The notes under the pieces are model-generated. The model worked only from the letters and a program-made list of their open reading frames with translations. It was not told the origin of the DNA and ran no database searches. Made by a program: the position numbers and the translations under genes. Positions 1-7,027 of a DNA stretch of 64,000 nt are shown piece by piece; the stretch's first letter is position 1; each line of letters opens with the position of its first letter. Origin of the DNA: Ferrimonas sp048263965 (GTDB lineage Bacteria > Pseudomonadota > Gammaproteobacteria > Enterobacterales > Shewanellaceae); the NCBI RefSeq assembly GCF_048263965.1, contig NZ_JBLXDO010000024.1, positions 4,573-68,572 on the forward strand. The letters run 5' to 3'.

Positions 1-248
1 TCGATAAACTTGGTCAGGCGTTTCACCGGGTCCGGGCTGATCCCCAGGACCACGGTATTGAGGGCTTCCAGCTCTGCCTTGGTGTCCCTCAGGCTGCAGG
101 CCTGTACCGTGCAGCCGGGGGTCATCGCCTTGGGGTAGAAGTACACCAGAACCCGTTTGCCGCGAAGGTTCGCCAGGCTGATCGCTTCATCGTTCTGGTT
201 GTGCAGAGTGAACTCTGGTGCCTGAGCACCGGGTTGAAGTGGTTGCAT
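1..248 (-). CDS. bcp: Thioredoxin-dependent thiol peroxidase Bcp (5' part only)
   Basis: Cytosolic peroxiredoxin that reduces hydrogen and alkyl peroxides with electrons from thioredoxin. The gene starts at the ATG at 248-246 and runs off the left edge of the window, so 82 codons are visible. The translation contains FYPKAMTPGCTVQACSLRD, the Bcp peroxidatic-cysteine motif: Cys in PGCT and the possible resolving Cys five residues later. It aligns by eye with the start of E. coli Bcp. It begins 7 bp after the gcvR stop on the same strand, which matches the gcvR-bcp operon known in enterobacteria. Identification is firm; only the C-terminal half is missing. Confidence 0.93.
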   Translation of the reverse strand, partial: MQPLQPGAQAPEFTLHNQNDEAISLANLRGKRVLVYFYPKAMTPGCTVQACSLRDTKAELEALNTVVLGISPDPVKRLTKFI

Positions 249-255
249 AACGTCC

Positions 256-798
256 CTAGTTGGTGTTTTCGTTGAGATCCATTCGCCGTATACGGCAATC
301 CAGGCCGATCTGATCACCCAGTTCCCTCAGTTGCACCTCCAGATGGTCGGTGTCGGTACCCTCGGGGATATTGATGAACAGCTCCAACTGCTGCAGTGCT
401 GTGCCATTCTCGTCGGCATCTGCATGAGTCCGCATTCCAGCCAGATCCTGGCCCAGATCTTCCAGGCACTGGGTGATCTGCTTCATGGTTCCGCGGCGGT
501 TTTCACCGGAGTACTCAACCGCCAGACGGGCAATGTGGTTTTGTGGAACGTGTTCACTGGTTCGCTTGGTGATGGTGAGCAGGTCCAGTTCCGCCGCCTT
601 GGCGGGTAACTGGTTTTCCATCAGAGTAATGGCAGTGTGACTGCCCGCTACCAGCATAATCAGGTTGAACTCATTGCCGTAAGTCGCCATGCGGCTGTCG
701 ATGATGTCGCAGTCACAACTGGCGGTGAGTTTGGCCAACTGATTAACTATGCCAGGACGGTCGGTCCCCATAGCCGTTACCGCAAGATACTGGGTCAT
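256..798 (-). CDS. gcvR: Glycine cleavage system transcriptional repressor GcvR
   Basis: The 180-residue protein opens with an ACT-type segment (AVTAMGTDRPGIVNQLAKL, residues 7-25) and has a second ACT-like half (about residues 90-165, with NRRGTMKQITQCLEDLG). In E. coli, GcvR binds glycine and GcvA and blocks activation of the gcvTHP operon; it does not itself bind DNA. Length and two-ACT layout fit the family. It is the first gene of a gcvR-bcp unit and is divergent from dapA across 229 bp, which must hold both promoters. The same pairing with dapA and bamC is seen in E. coli. Confidence 0.9.
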   Translation of the reverse strand: MTQYLAVTAMGTDRPGIVNQLAKLTASCDCDIIDSRMATYGNEFNLIMLVAGSHTAITLMENQLPAKAAELDLLTITKRTSEHVPQNHIARLAVEYSGENRRGTMKQITQCLEDLGQDLAGMRTHADADENGTALQQLELFINIPEGTDTDHLEVQLRELGDQIGLDCRIRRMDLNENTN

Positions 799-1027
799 GG
801 TGGTCCTTACTTGGCAGGTAATAACTTGTTATTGCTTTTATATCGGTCAATCATCCTAGCACAGTTGTTTCCCTCCAATCATGAGAAAAACTTATCAATA
901 AAGGTTATGAGTTAACCGCGACCGGTGCAGTCCATCGAACCGGGGCCCGCCCTGGCGGTCCCTGACCTTGTCAATGTCCCTGGCCACAAGTACCATAGCT
1001 TGCTCAATGGTCTAGGGAATTCGAAAG

Positions 1028-1906
1028 ATGTTTAGCGGAAGTATTGTTGCCTTGGTCACCCCATTTAATGAGGATGGCGCCGTCGATTTCAACGCCTTGA
1101 ACGCGTTGGTTGAGTTTCATATCGAGCAGGGAACCGATGCCATCGTGGCGGTGGGGACCACAGGTGAGTCCGCGACTCTGAACCCGAAAGAGCATATAGA
1201 AGTGGTGGAAGCGGTGGTCAAAGCCGTGGACGGTCGGGTCAAGGTGATCGGCGGTGCCGGTGCCAACGCCACTCAGGAAGCGATCGACCTGACCCTGGCC
1301 TGTGAGGCTGCGGGCGTGGACGGTACCCTGTCTGTGACCCCTTACTACAACAAGCCGACGCAGGCTGGCCTGATAGCCCACTACAGTGCCATTGCCGAAG
1401 TGGCTGCCAAGCCCATCATCCTGTACAACGTCCCTGGCAGAACCTGTTGTGACCTGTTGCCGGAAACGGCGGCAGAGTTGTCGAAACTTCCTGGGATTAT
1501 TGGAATCAAAGAGGCTACTGGAGACCTGTCCAGGGTGGCCAAGCTCAAAGAGCTCTGCCGGGAAGATTTCCTCCTGCTCAGTGGTGATGATCCGACGGCC
1601 ATGGAGTTTATCCTCCTCGGTGGCCACGGGGTGATCTCCGTGACCAACAATGTGGTGCCTGGCGTGTTTAAGGCGATGTGCGCCGCCGCCGCGGAAGGTG
1701 ATCGCGCTGCAGCAGCCGAGCAAAACGACAAGATGACAGGGCTCTACAGTGCCCTGTTTACAGAAGCCAACCCCATCCCTGTTAAGTGGGCCCTGGCTGA
1801 GATGGGCAAGATGCCCCTGGCAGACCTGCGTCTGCCGCTGACAACATTGTCCGAAGCGCATCACGACACGGTGCGCCAAGCACTGGCCCAGGCCGGTGCC
1901 CTATAA
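1028..1906 (+). CDS. dapA: 4-hydroxy-tetrahydrodipicolinate synthase DapA
   Basis: Cytosolic class I aldolase that condenses pyruvate with aspartate semialdehyde, the first step committed to lysine and meso-diaminopimelate for peptidoglycan. It is 292 residues, the normal length. The Schiff-base lysine is Lys161 (IGIKEATGD). Thr44, Tyr107 and Tyr133 (YNVPGRT) give the proton-relay residues at the same numbers as in E. coli DapA. It starts at the first in-frame ATG and is followed after 13 bp by bamC, so the two form a dapA-bamC operon ending at the terminator at 3022-3049. Confidence 0.97.
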   Translation: MFSGSIVALVTPFNEDGAVDFNALNALVEFHIEQGTDAIVAVGTTGESATLNPKEHIEVVEAVVKAVDGRVKVIGGAGANATQEAIDLTLACEAAGVDGTLSVTPYYNKPTQAGLIAHYSAIAEVAAKPIILYNVPGRTCCDLLPETAAELSKLPGIIGIKEATGDLSRVAKLKELCREDFLLLSGDDPTAMEFILLGGHGVISVTNNVVPGVFKAMCAAAAEGDRAAAAEQNDKMTGLYSALFTEANPIPVKWALAEMGKMPLADLRLPLTTLSEAHHDTVRQALAQAGAL

Positions 1907-1919
1907 AAAGGAAAAAAGA

Positions 1920-3005
1920 ATGAAGCGAGTTTTATTGGGGGTGCTGGTGGTATCGGCACTGGCCGGGTGTTCCACTCCTCTTGAGCGGCGTCAGGCCGAG
2001 GGCAACTACAACTACCTGGAGCAGCCTGAGCCGGTGCCTCTGGTGGTGCCCGAAGGGCTGAAATCCCCCAAGGTGAGCAGTGAGTACGTGATTCCTGCTC
2101 CCGCCACTGGTGACCGGATTCTGGGTGCCAGGATTGATGTTCGTTCTCCACTTCAGGTGCTGCCCCTGGGCGAAGGGGTGCGGCTGCAGGAGAGCGCCGA
2201 CAGCGTCACCGTACTGCTCGAAAATCAGCGGGACGAGGTCAATCTGAAAGAGCAGATCATGACCAACCTGAGCGAATTCCTCGGCCACAAGAATATTGGC
2301 ATTGCCAGTCAGGATGACCTTCAGGGTAGGGTGGATACCGACTGGATCGAGGTGGTTGAAGAACTGGGAGGCTCCTGGTGGAGCAAGGAGCAGTACAAGC
2401 TGCGTCAGCGTTATGGCTTTGAGGTGCAGGTCCGCGATAATGGCCATACCGGCTCCCTGACCATTGAGCTGCTGGATCACGAGGAGTTTGTTGACCAGCA
2501 GGATCAGGATATCGCCCTGACCGATTCGGATAAGCGTCGTTACACCATCGACATGCTGAACAACGCCATCTCCTACATGAACTTCAAGCAGACCCAGCAA
2601 AACAAGCTGCGGGACCTGGAGCGTGCGGAAGGGATGGCTCTGAGCCTGGCCACAGACGCCGACGGCAATACCACCTTTGAAACCCAAGCCGGCTTCGAGC
2701 GGGTGTGGAGCCGTTTGGACCGGGTGCTGCCGGTGCTTGGGTTTACCGTGAAGGACCTGGACAAGAGCCAGGGCACCTATTACGTGGACTATGACCCTAA
2801 CGAAGGCTTCTGGGCCAACCTGTGGGGCAATAACGACATTCTGGCACTGACCTCAGGTGCTTACCGTGTCAAGCTGACCGAAGTGGCGCAGGGCACTCAG
2901 ATTCTGCTGCAGGACGCCGATGGCGTTGCCTTGGACGGCGAACTGATGAATGCTCTGTTTGAGCAGTTCTCCGACTATATGCAGCGCAACGTAAAATCGT
3001 TGTAA
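1920..3005 (+). CDS. bamC: Outer-membrane assembly lipoprotein BamC
   Basis: The 361-residue lipoprotein has signal MKRVLLGVLVVSALAG followed by the lipidated Cys17 (lipobox ALAGC) with Ser-Thr-Pro after it. BamC (old name NlpB) is a subunit of the BAM complex, which folds beta-barrel proteins into the outer membrane. The start at 1920 is chosen because it sits just after an AAGGAAAAAAG ribosome site and gives a clean lipoprotein signal; the frame is open eight codons further upstream, but that would overlap dapA. The C-terminal half contains two helix-grip-like segments (about residues 90-200 and 225-355). The length is a little longer than E. coli BamC (344). Confidence 0.9.
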   Translation: MKRVLLGVLVVSALAGCSTPLERRQAEGNYNYLEQPEPVPLVVPEGLKSPKVSSEYVIPAPATGDRILGARIDVRSPLQVLPLGEGVRLQESADSVTVLLENQRDEVNLKEQIMTNLSEFLGHKNIGIASQDDLQGRVDTDWIEVVEELGGSWWSKEQYKLRQRYGFEVQVRDNGHTGSLTIELLDHEEFVDQQDQDIALTDSDKRRYTIDMLNNAISYMNFKQTQQNKLRDLERAEGMALSLATDADGNTTFETQAGFERVWSRLDRVLPVLGFTVKDLDKSQGTYYVDYDPNEGFWANLWGNNDILALTSGAYRVKLTEVAQGTQILLQDADGVALDGELMNALFEQFSDYMQRNVKSL

Positions 3006-3021
3006 ATCAAGAGTTAATAGC

Positions 3022-3049
3022 AATCCCCGCTTCGGCGGGGATTTTTTTT
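3022..3049 (+). terminator. Rho-independent terminator after dapA-bamC
   Basis: A 9-bp stem AATCCCCGC/GCGGGGATT with a TTCG tetraloop is followed by eight T residues, 17 bp after the bamC stop. Confidence 0.95.
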
Positions 3050-3743
3050 GCCTGAACGTTTTGAGTAGAGGCAAAAGGGCATTCTCAGTATCTGTTGGCT
3101 AATGGTTTGATTTGTCACAAAGCTGGTTTGCCTCTGTTGCTGAACCGGGGCGAGATCGACCTGAATCCACCGAACTGCCTGAAAGGTAAACAGACAACCC
3201 GCATGAGTAATAAAAGGATTATGCGAGATGTCATAATTGTGATCTTTGGCAAGATAATTCAAGTTTGCCCGCTGAAGATCACATTTAACTTCTGGTTGAC
3301 TCCCTTTTGAGCCGCGCGGTTTCCTCAATCCCACGGCCTTTTTCGAACCAGATCATCCACTGCTAAATTTCGTGACCCACTTCAAGTTAAAAAAGAGCCT
3401 TCGTTACAATTGGGTTACATGGTTTTTTGCTAATTCATTGATATACATTCGATTATAGGCACAATCTATCACAAACTAACTTTTGGTTATATTGGTCGTT
3501 AAACAAAATTATGTCTCTGATATTTAAAGAATTTAAGTGTCAGATTTAGGTATTTGGCCCTTTGGGTGAATCTGCGTCGATAAAGTTTTGATGAAATTAG
3601 AGCCTGAATTCCACTGTTTGATTTGCAGAATGCGTCTAACTAGAATTCGTCGACAACGAAAATGAAATGTAAGCCGACTGTTGCGGAAATAGTGGTCAGC
3701 CATTTCTCCAGCTAACTGTTGGATTAATCCCCAGAGGTTATCG
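3050..3743. other. 694-bp AT-rich intergenic stretch upstream of the DUF3360 gene
   Basis: No convincing gene is seen. The longest open frames (about 70-106 codons near 3014-3334) lack a ribosome site and resemble no family. The base composition is clearly more AT-rich than the flanking genes, mainly between 3360 and 3700. It must hold the promoter of the gene at 3744, but no -10/-35 pair or known operator stands out enough to mark. Confidence 0.5.
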
Positions 3744-5195
3744 ATGTCAACACAAACTGCTTCCTATAAGGATCGCCATAAGCCGGCCAGTTCCTTCGAG
3801 AATCGTCAGAGCTATCTCGAAAACGAACTGACCATCATGAACTTCCGGCGCTGGCGTGTGCACCTGCCGTTTCGCGATTTCGGCATTGAATTCGAAGATC
3901 TGATCCCGGCTCTCGCCGCCACCATCGGTAAGGTGGTGATGGTGACTGCCATGGCAGCGGCCTTTGCTGCCCAGTTCGGTCTGTCTCCCGAGTTCATCGC
4001 CGAAAACGTGCGTTACGAGCTGCTGATTGCGGGTGTGCTGTTCGCAGTCGTCTTCTCAGCCATCCTGAACCCCAACACCAACCTGGCCGGTACCCACGGT
4101 CCGATGATTCCGTTGATTCCTCTGATTGCTGCGGCGGGTGGTCACCCACTGGCGCTGGGGATCATGGTGGGCGTCTTCGGCTTGCTGCTCAGTTGGAGTA
4201 AGGGCGGTTCCCGACTGGTGACCATGACCGGCGAAGGGGTGAAGGGCGGCCTGCTCATCTACCTGGGCGCCATCGGTCTGGTTGGTCAGATCACCAAGCT
4301 CGAAGCCTGGTCCTCTGGCATCGGCATGGGCTACGTGTCCTTCGGGGTTATCTTTGCCACCGTAGTGATCTACGCCTACCTGGCTCGCGTGAAGATGCGC
4401 TGGTTGGCGATTCCTCTGTGTTCCTTCCTGGCCGGTGTCGTTGCCTGGGCCATGGGCACGCCGTTCGAGTTCGTTACCGAACCCGGTCTGCCGCCGCTGA
4501 GCCCCTTCTTCTGGTGGGGTGAGAACACCGGCTGGCAGATGGGCTGGCCTGAGCTGAGCCACTTTGTTGCGGTAATTCCTTTTGCCATCCTGGCGGTTGC
4601 CATGTGGTCCCCTGATTTCCTGGGCCACCGCGTATTCCAGGAGCTGAACTATCCCAAGAAGGCCAAAGGCGTTCTGATGAACGTGGACGACACCATGACC
4701 GTGTGCTCCATCCGTCAGATCGTAGGTTCTGTGCTGGGCGGCGGTAACCTGGCCTCCTCCTGGGGTACCTACATGATCCCTGCGGCCATCGCCAAGCGTC
4801 CTATCCCTGGCGGCGCCCTGCTGACCGGTGTGATGTGTGTGCTGGCTGCTGTCCTGGGTTACCCCATGGACCTGGCCATGTGGGAGCCTGTACTGCGTGT
4901 GGCCCTGCTGGTAGGTGTATTCCTGCCTCTGCTGGAAGCGGGCATGCAGATGGTACGTGACAATCAGAGCGCCCAGAGCGCCGGTGTGTGCATGTTCTCC
5001 TGTGCCTTCGTAAACCCAGTATTTGGTTGGGCTCTGACCATGCTGCTGGATAACCTGGGCCTGATTGGTGACAAGGAGCGTTCCGCTCAGCTGTCCACCG
5101 CTGACCGTCTGGTTATCCCTCTGATCGCCTTCGTTATCTGTGTAGGCGCCCTGGCCCTGGTTGGTCAGCTGCCCGGTATTCCAGCCCTGCTGTAA
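3744..5195 (+). CDS. DUF3360 family integral membrane protein, putative transporter
   Basis: The 483-residue protein has a soluble amino end of about 50 residues (with RWRVHLPFRDFGIEFEDLIPALAATIGK read in two parts) and then about 11-12 hydrophobic segments. I recognise the N-terminal block and the segment NPNTNLAGTHGPMIPLIPL as typical of DUF3360, a family common in Vibrio and Shewanella and distantly like SulP/nucleobase-ascorbate carriers. The substrate is unknown. An AGAGG ribosome site lies 7 bp before the ATG. It stands alone between a long AT-rich gap and its own terminator (5222-5249). The family call comes from memory of these motifs; transport is inferred. Confidence 0.72.
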   Translation: MSTQTASYKDRHKPASSFENRQSYLENELTIMNFRRWRVHLPFRDFGIEFEDLIPALAATIGKVVMVTAMAAAFAAQFGLSPEFIAENVRYELLIAGVLFAVVFSAILNPNTNLAGTHGPMIPLIPLIAAAGGHPLALGIMVGVFGLLLSWSKGGSRLVTMTGEGVKGGLLIYLGAIGLVGQITKLEAWSSGIGMGYVSFGVIFATVVIYAYLARVKMRWLAIPLCSFLAGVVAWAMGTPFEFVTEPGLPPLSPFFWWGENTGWQMGWPELSHFVAVIPFAILAVAMWSPDFLGHRVFQELNYPKKAKGVLMNVDDTMTVCSIRQIVGSVLGGGNLASSWGTYMIPAAIAKRPIPGGALLTGVMCVLAAVLGYPMDLAMWEPVLRVALLVGVFLPLLEAGMQMVRDNQSAQSAGVCMFSCAFVNPVFGWALTMLLDNLGLIGDKERSAQLSTADRLVIPLIAFVICVGALALVGQLPGIPALL

Positions 5196-5221
5196 TGCCC
5201 TAGGGAATTGAGAGAGAGAAG

Positions 5222-5249
5222 AAGCGGCCCCAAATGGGGCCGCTTTTTT
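5222..5249 (+). terminator. Rho-independent terminator after the DUF3360 gene
   Basis: The stem AAGCGGCCCC/GGGGCCGCTT with an AAAT loop runs into a T tract, 26 bp after the stop codon. Confidence 0.93.
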
Positions 5250-5295
5250 GTGTCAGGCACCTTGAGGCCCGCTGAGGCGCAGATGCTGTCGGTAT

Positions 5296-5332
5296 AGGGC
5301 GATGCCGTCGCTTGGGGGGACGGCATCGCCCT
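5296..5332 (-). repeat. Perfect 14-bp inverted repeat just after astB
   Basis: AGGGCGATGCCGTC (5296-5309) pairs exactly with GACGGCATCGCCCT (5319-5332) across a 9-nt loop, starting 10 bp past the astB stop on the minus strand. It has no T tract, so it may stabilise the 3' end or act as a Rho-type stop. Confidence 0.8.
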
Positions 5333-5342
5333 GCTGAAGGGG

Positions 5343-6683
5343 TTATCCCCGCTGGAAGGGGTAGACGCTGCCCAGTTTCAGCAGCTGAGTCAGCTCGTCC
5401 AAAGCGGTGAGGGATTCGTTCAGCAGGGACGGGTCACGCAGGTCATCCAGGGTCAGCTGGTCGCGATAATGCTTGCTGACCCAGGCACTCAGGCTGGCGT
5501 GGCTGGCCTGGTTGATCAGCGTTGCCTGATTCACTCCGGCCAGCTCCTGCTCGTTCATCGCCACCCTCAGGCGCAGACAGGCTGGGCCACCCCCATTTTG
5601 CATGCTCTGCTTGACGTTGAAATAGAGCACCTTGGCGATGGGGTTGTTCTGGGCCACCAGGGTCTCCAGGTAGGCTGCCACCTGGGCATTTTCCTGGCAC
5701 TCGGTGGGGGCAATGATCACCATCTCACCGCTGGGCAGGGTGAGGATCTGGGTATTGAACAGGTAGCTCCTGACCGCGTTGTCGATGCTGACCGCCTCGG
5801 TGGGCACCTTGATAAAGTGCAGTTCGCCCTCGCCGAACTTGCGGCGCACCTCCTCCAGCTTGGACTGGGTGTCGAGGAAAGCCTGCTCATGGTAGAACAG
5901 CACGTTGTGGTTGCCCACGGCGATCACATCGTTGTGGAACACCCCCTGGTCAATGACATCCGGGTTCTGCTGGATAAAGACGGTGTTGTCTTCATTCAGC
6001 TGGTGCAGCCTGGCCACCGCCTGACTGGCTTCCAGGGTCTGACGGGCCGGATAGAGGCTGGGCTTGGGGGCGGTGGGATCCGAGCCGTGCTGGCCATAGA
6101 CAAACAGCTGAACCCCCTGCTGGCCGTAGTCCCGGCACAGTCGGGTATGGTTGGCGGCCCCCTCATCGCCGAACATCTCATGAGCGGGGAGGGCGTGGTG
6201 GTGGGCGAACCTCTGTTGGTCGACAAAGGTGGCCTTGAGGATGCGTCCGGTCACCCCATGCTCGATGGCCCGGTGGAATTTGTTCACCAGATTGGCCGGG
6301 GTGAAGTGGACCTTGCCGTCGGCACTGTCGGCACTGGGTGAGACGGTGGCGGCGTTGGCGGTCCACATGCTGGAGGCGGAGTAACAGGCCATCAGCAGGT
6401 GAGGAGCGGTATCGAAGGCTTTCTGCAGGATCTCACCGTCACTGCCGGAGAAGCCCAACTGCTTCAGGGTGTGGATGTCGGGGCGCTGCTGGGGGGCCAA
6501 TACCCCCTGCACCATGCCCAGCTGCTGGACGGAGAGCATCTTATCCAGCCCCTGCAGGGCGGCGGCCCTGGGGTTTGAAACCGCCTGAGCGTTGGACTGG
6601 GAGGCAACGTTGCCAAAGGAGAGACCGGCATAGTTGTGGGTGGGGCCTACCAGGCCATCGAAGTTGGCTTCAAAAGCTCGCAT
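5343..6683 (-). CDS. astB: N-succinylarginine dihydrolase AstB
   Basis: Second enzyme of the arginine succinyltransferase (AST) pathway: it converts N2-succinylarginine to N2-succinylornithine, two NH3 and CO2 in the cytosol. It is 446 residues, the family's normal length. The guanidine-modifying catalytic triad appears as Glu174 (FGDEGAAN), His250 (GVFHNDV) and Cys369 (GGGPACLRLRV), matching Glu174/His248/Cys365 of E. coli. The amino end NFDGLVGPTHNYAGLSFGN is typical. Here it stands alone: astA, astC, astD and astE are not next to it, so the rest of the pathway must be elsewhere. Confidence 0.96.
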   Translation of the reverse strand: MRAFEANFDGLVGPTHNYAGLSFGNVASQSNAQAVSNPRAAALQGLDKMLSVQQLGMVQGVLAPQQRPDIHTLKQLGFSGSDGEILQKAFDTAPHLLMACYSASSMWTANAATVSPSADSADGKVHFTPANLVNKFHRAIEHGVTGRILKATFVDQQRFAHHHALPAHEMFGDEGAANHTRLCRDYGQQGVQLFVYGQHGSDPTAPKPSLYPARQTLEASQAVARLHQLNEDNTVFIQQNPDVIDQGVFHNDVIAVGNHNVLFYHEQAFLDTQSKLEEVRRKFGEGELHFIKVPTEAVSIDNAVRSYLFNTQILTLPSGEMVIIAPTECQENAQVAAYLETLVAQNNPIAKVLYFNVKQSMQNGGGPACLRLRVAMNEQELAGVNQATLINQASHASLSAWVSKHYRDQLTLDDLRDPSLLNESLTALDELTQLLKLGSVYPFQRG

Positions 6684-6948
6684 GAAAATTCCTTTGCTTA
6701 TTTATAGTTAAACCTCTCTGCCTGAGCCCGGGAGGGCCTGAACAAGCAGGTGAAGAAAGTCAACAGTATAAGGCGCAAACTGTGATGGACAAGGGGGGAA
6801 CTGCTGCTCAGATGTAACATCTGCATAACTATTACTTGCGTTGCCTCCCTCATTGCATTAGTAATTTTTTTATATGCGAATCTAGTCCCAAAAAAATTCT
6901 CGATTGGACAAATTTCGACTAACTGATGGCTTCCTTGGGGGTCAAGGC

Positions 6949-6977
6949 TTGAAACTCACAGGTCTTCCCTCTATATA
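6949..6977 (+). promoter_or_regulatory. Likely sigma-70 promoter of topA
   Basis: The -35 box TTGAAA (6949-6954) and the -10 box TATATA (6972-6977) are separated by exactly 17 bp. Transcription would start near 6984, 44 bp before the topA ATG at 7028. This argues against translation from the upstream in-frame ATG at 6977, which overlaps the -10 box. Confidence 0.6.
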
Positions 6978-7027
6978 TGGAGCCACTTTGTATAAACCGC
7001 TTGCAGACAGGTGTCCTAACCCCCGCC

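Noticed and set aside
3095..3310. A 71-codon frame upstream of the DUF3360 gene
   Set aside because: No ribosome site, no family resemblance, AT-rich non-coding composition.
6977..7027. Upstream start for topA at 6977
   Set aside because: It overlaps the -10 box of a well-spaced promoter; the family's conserved start MAKSLVIVES is at 7028.
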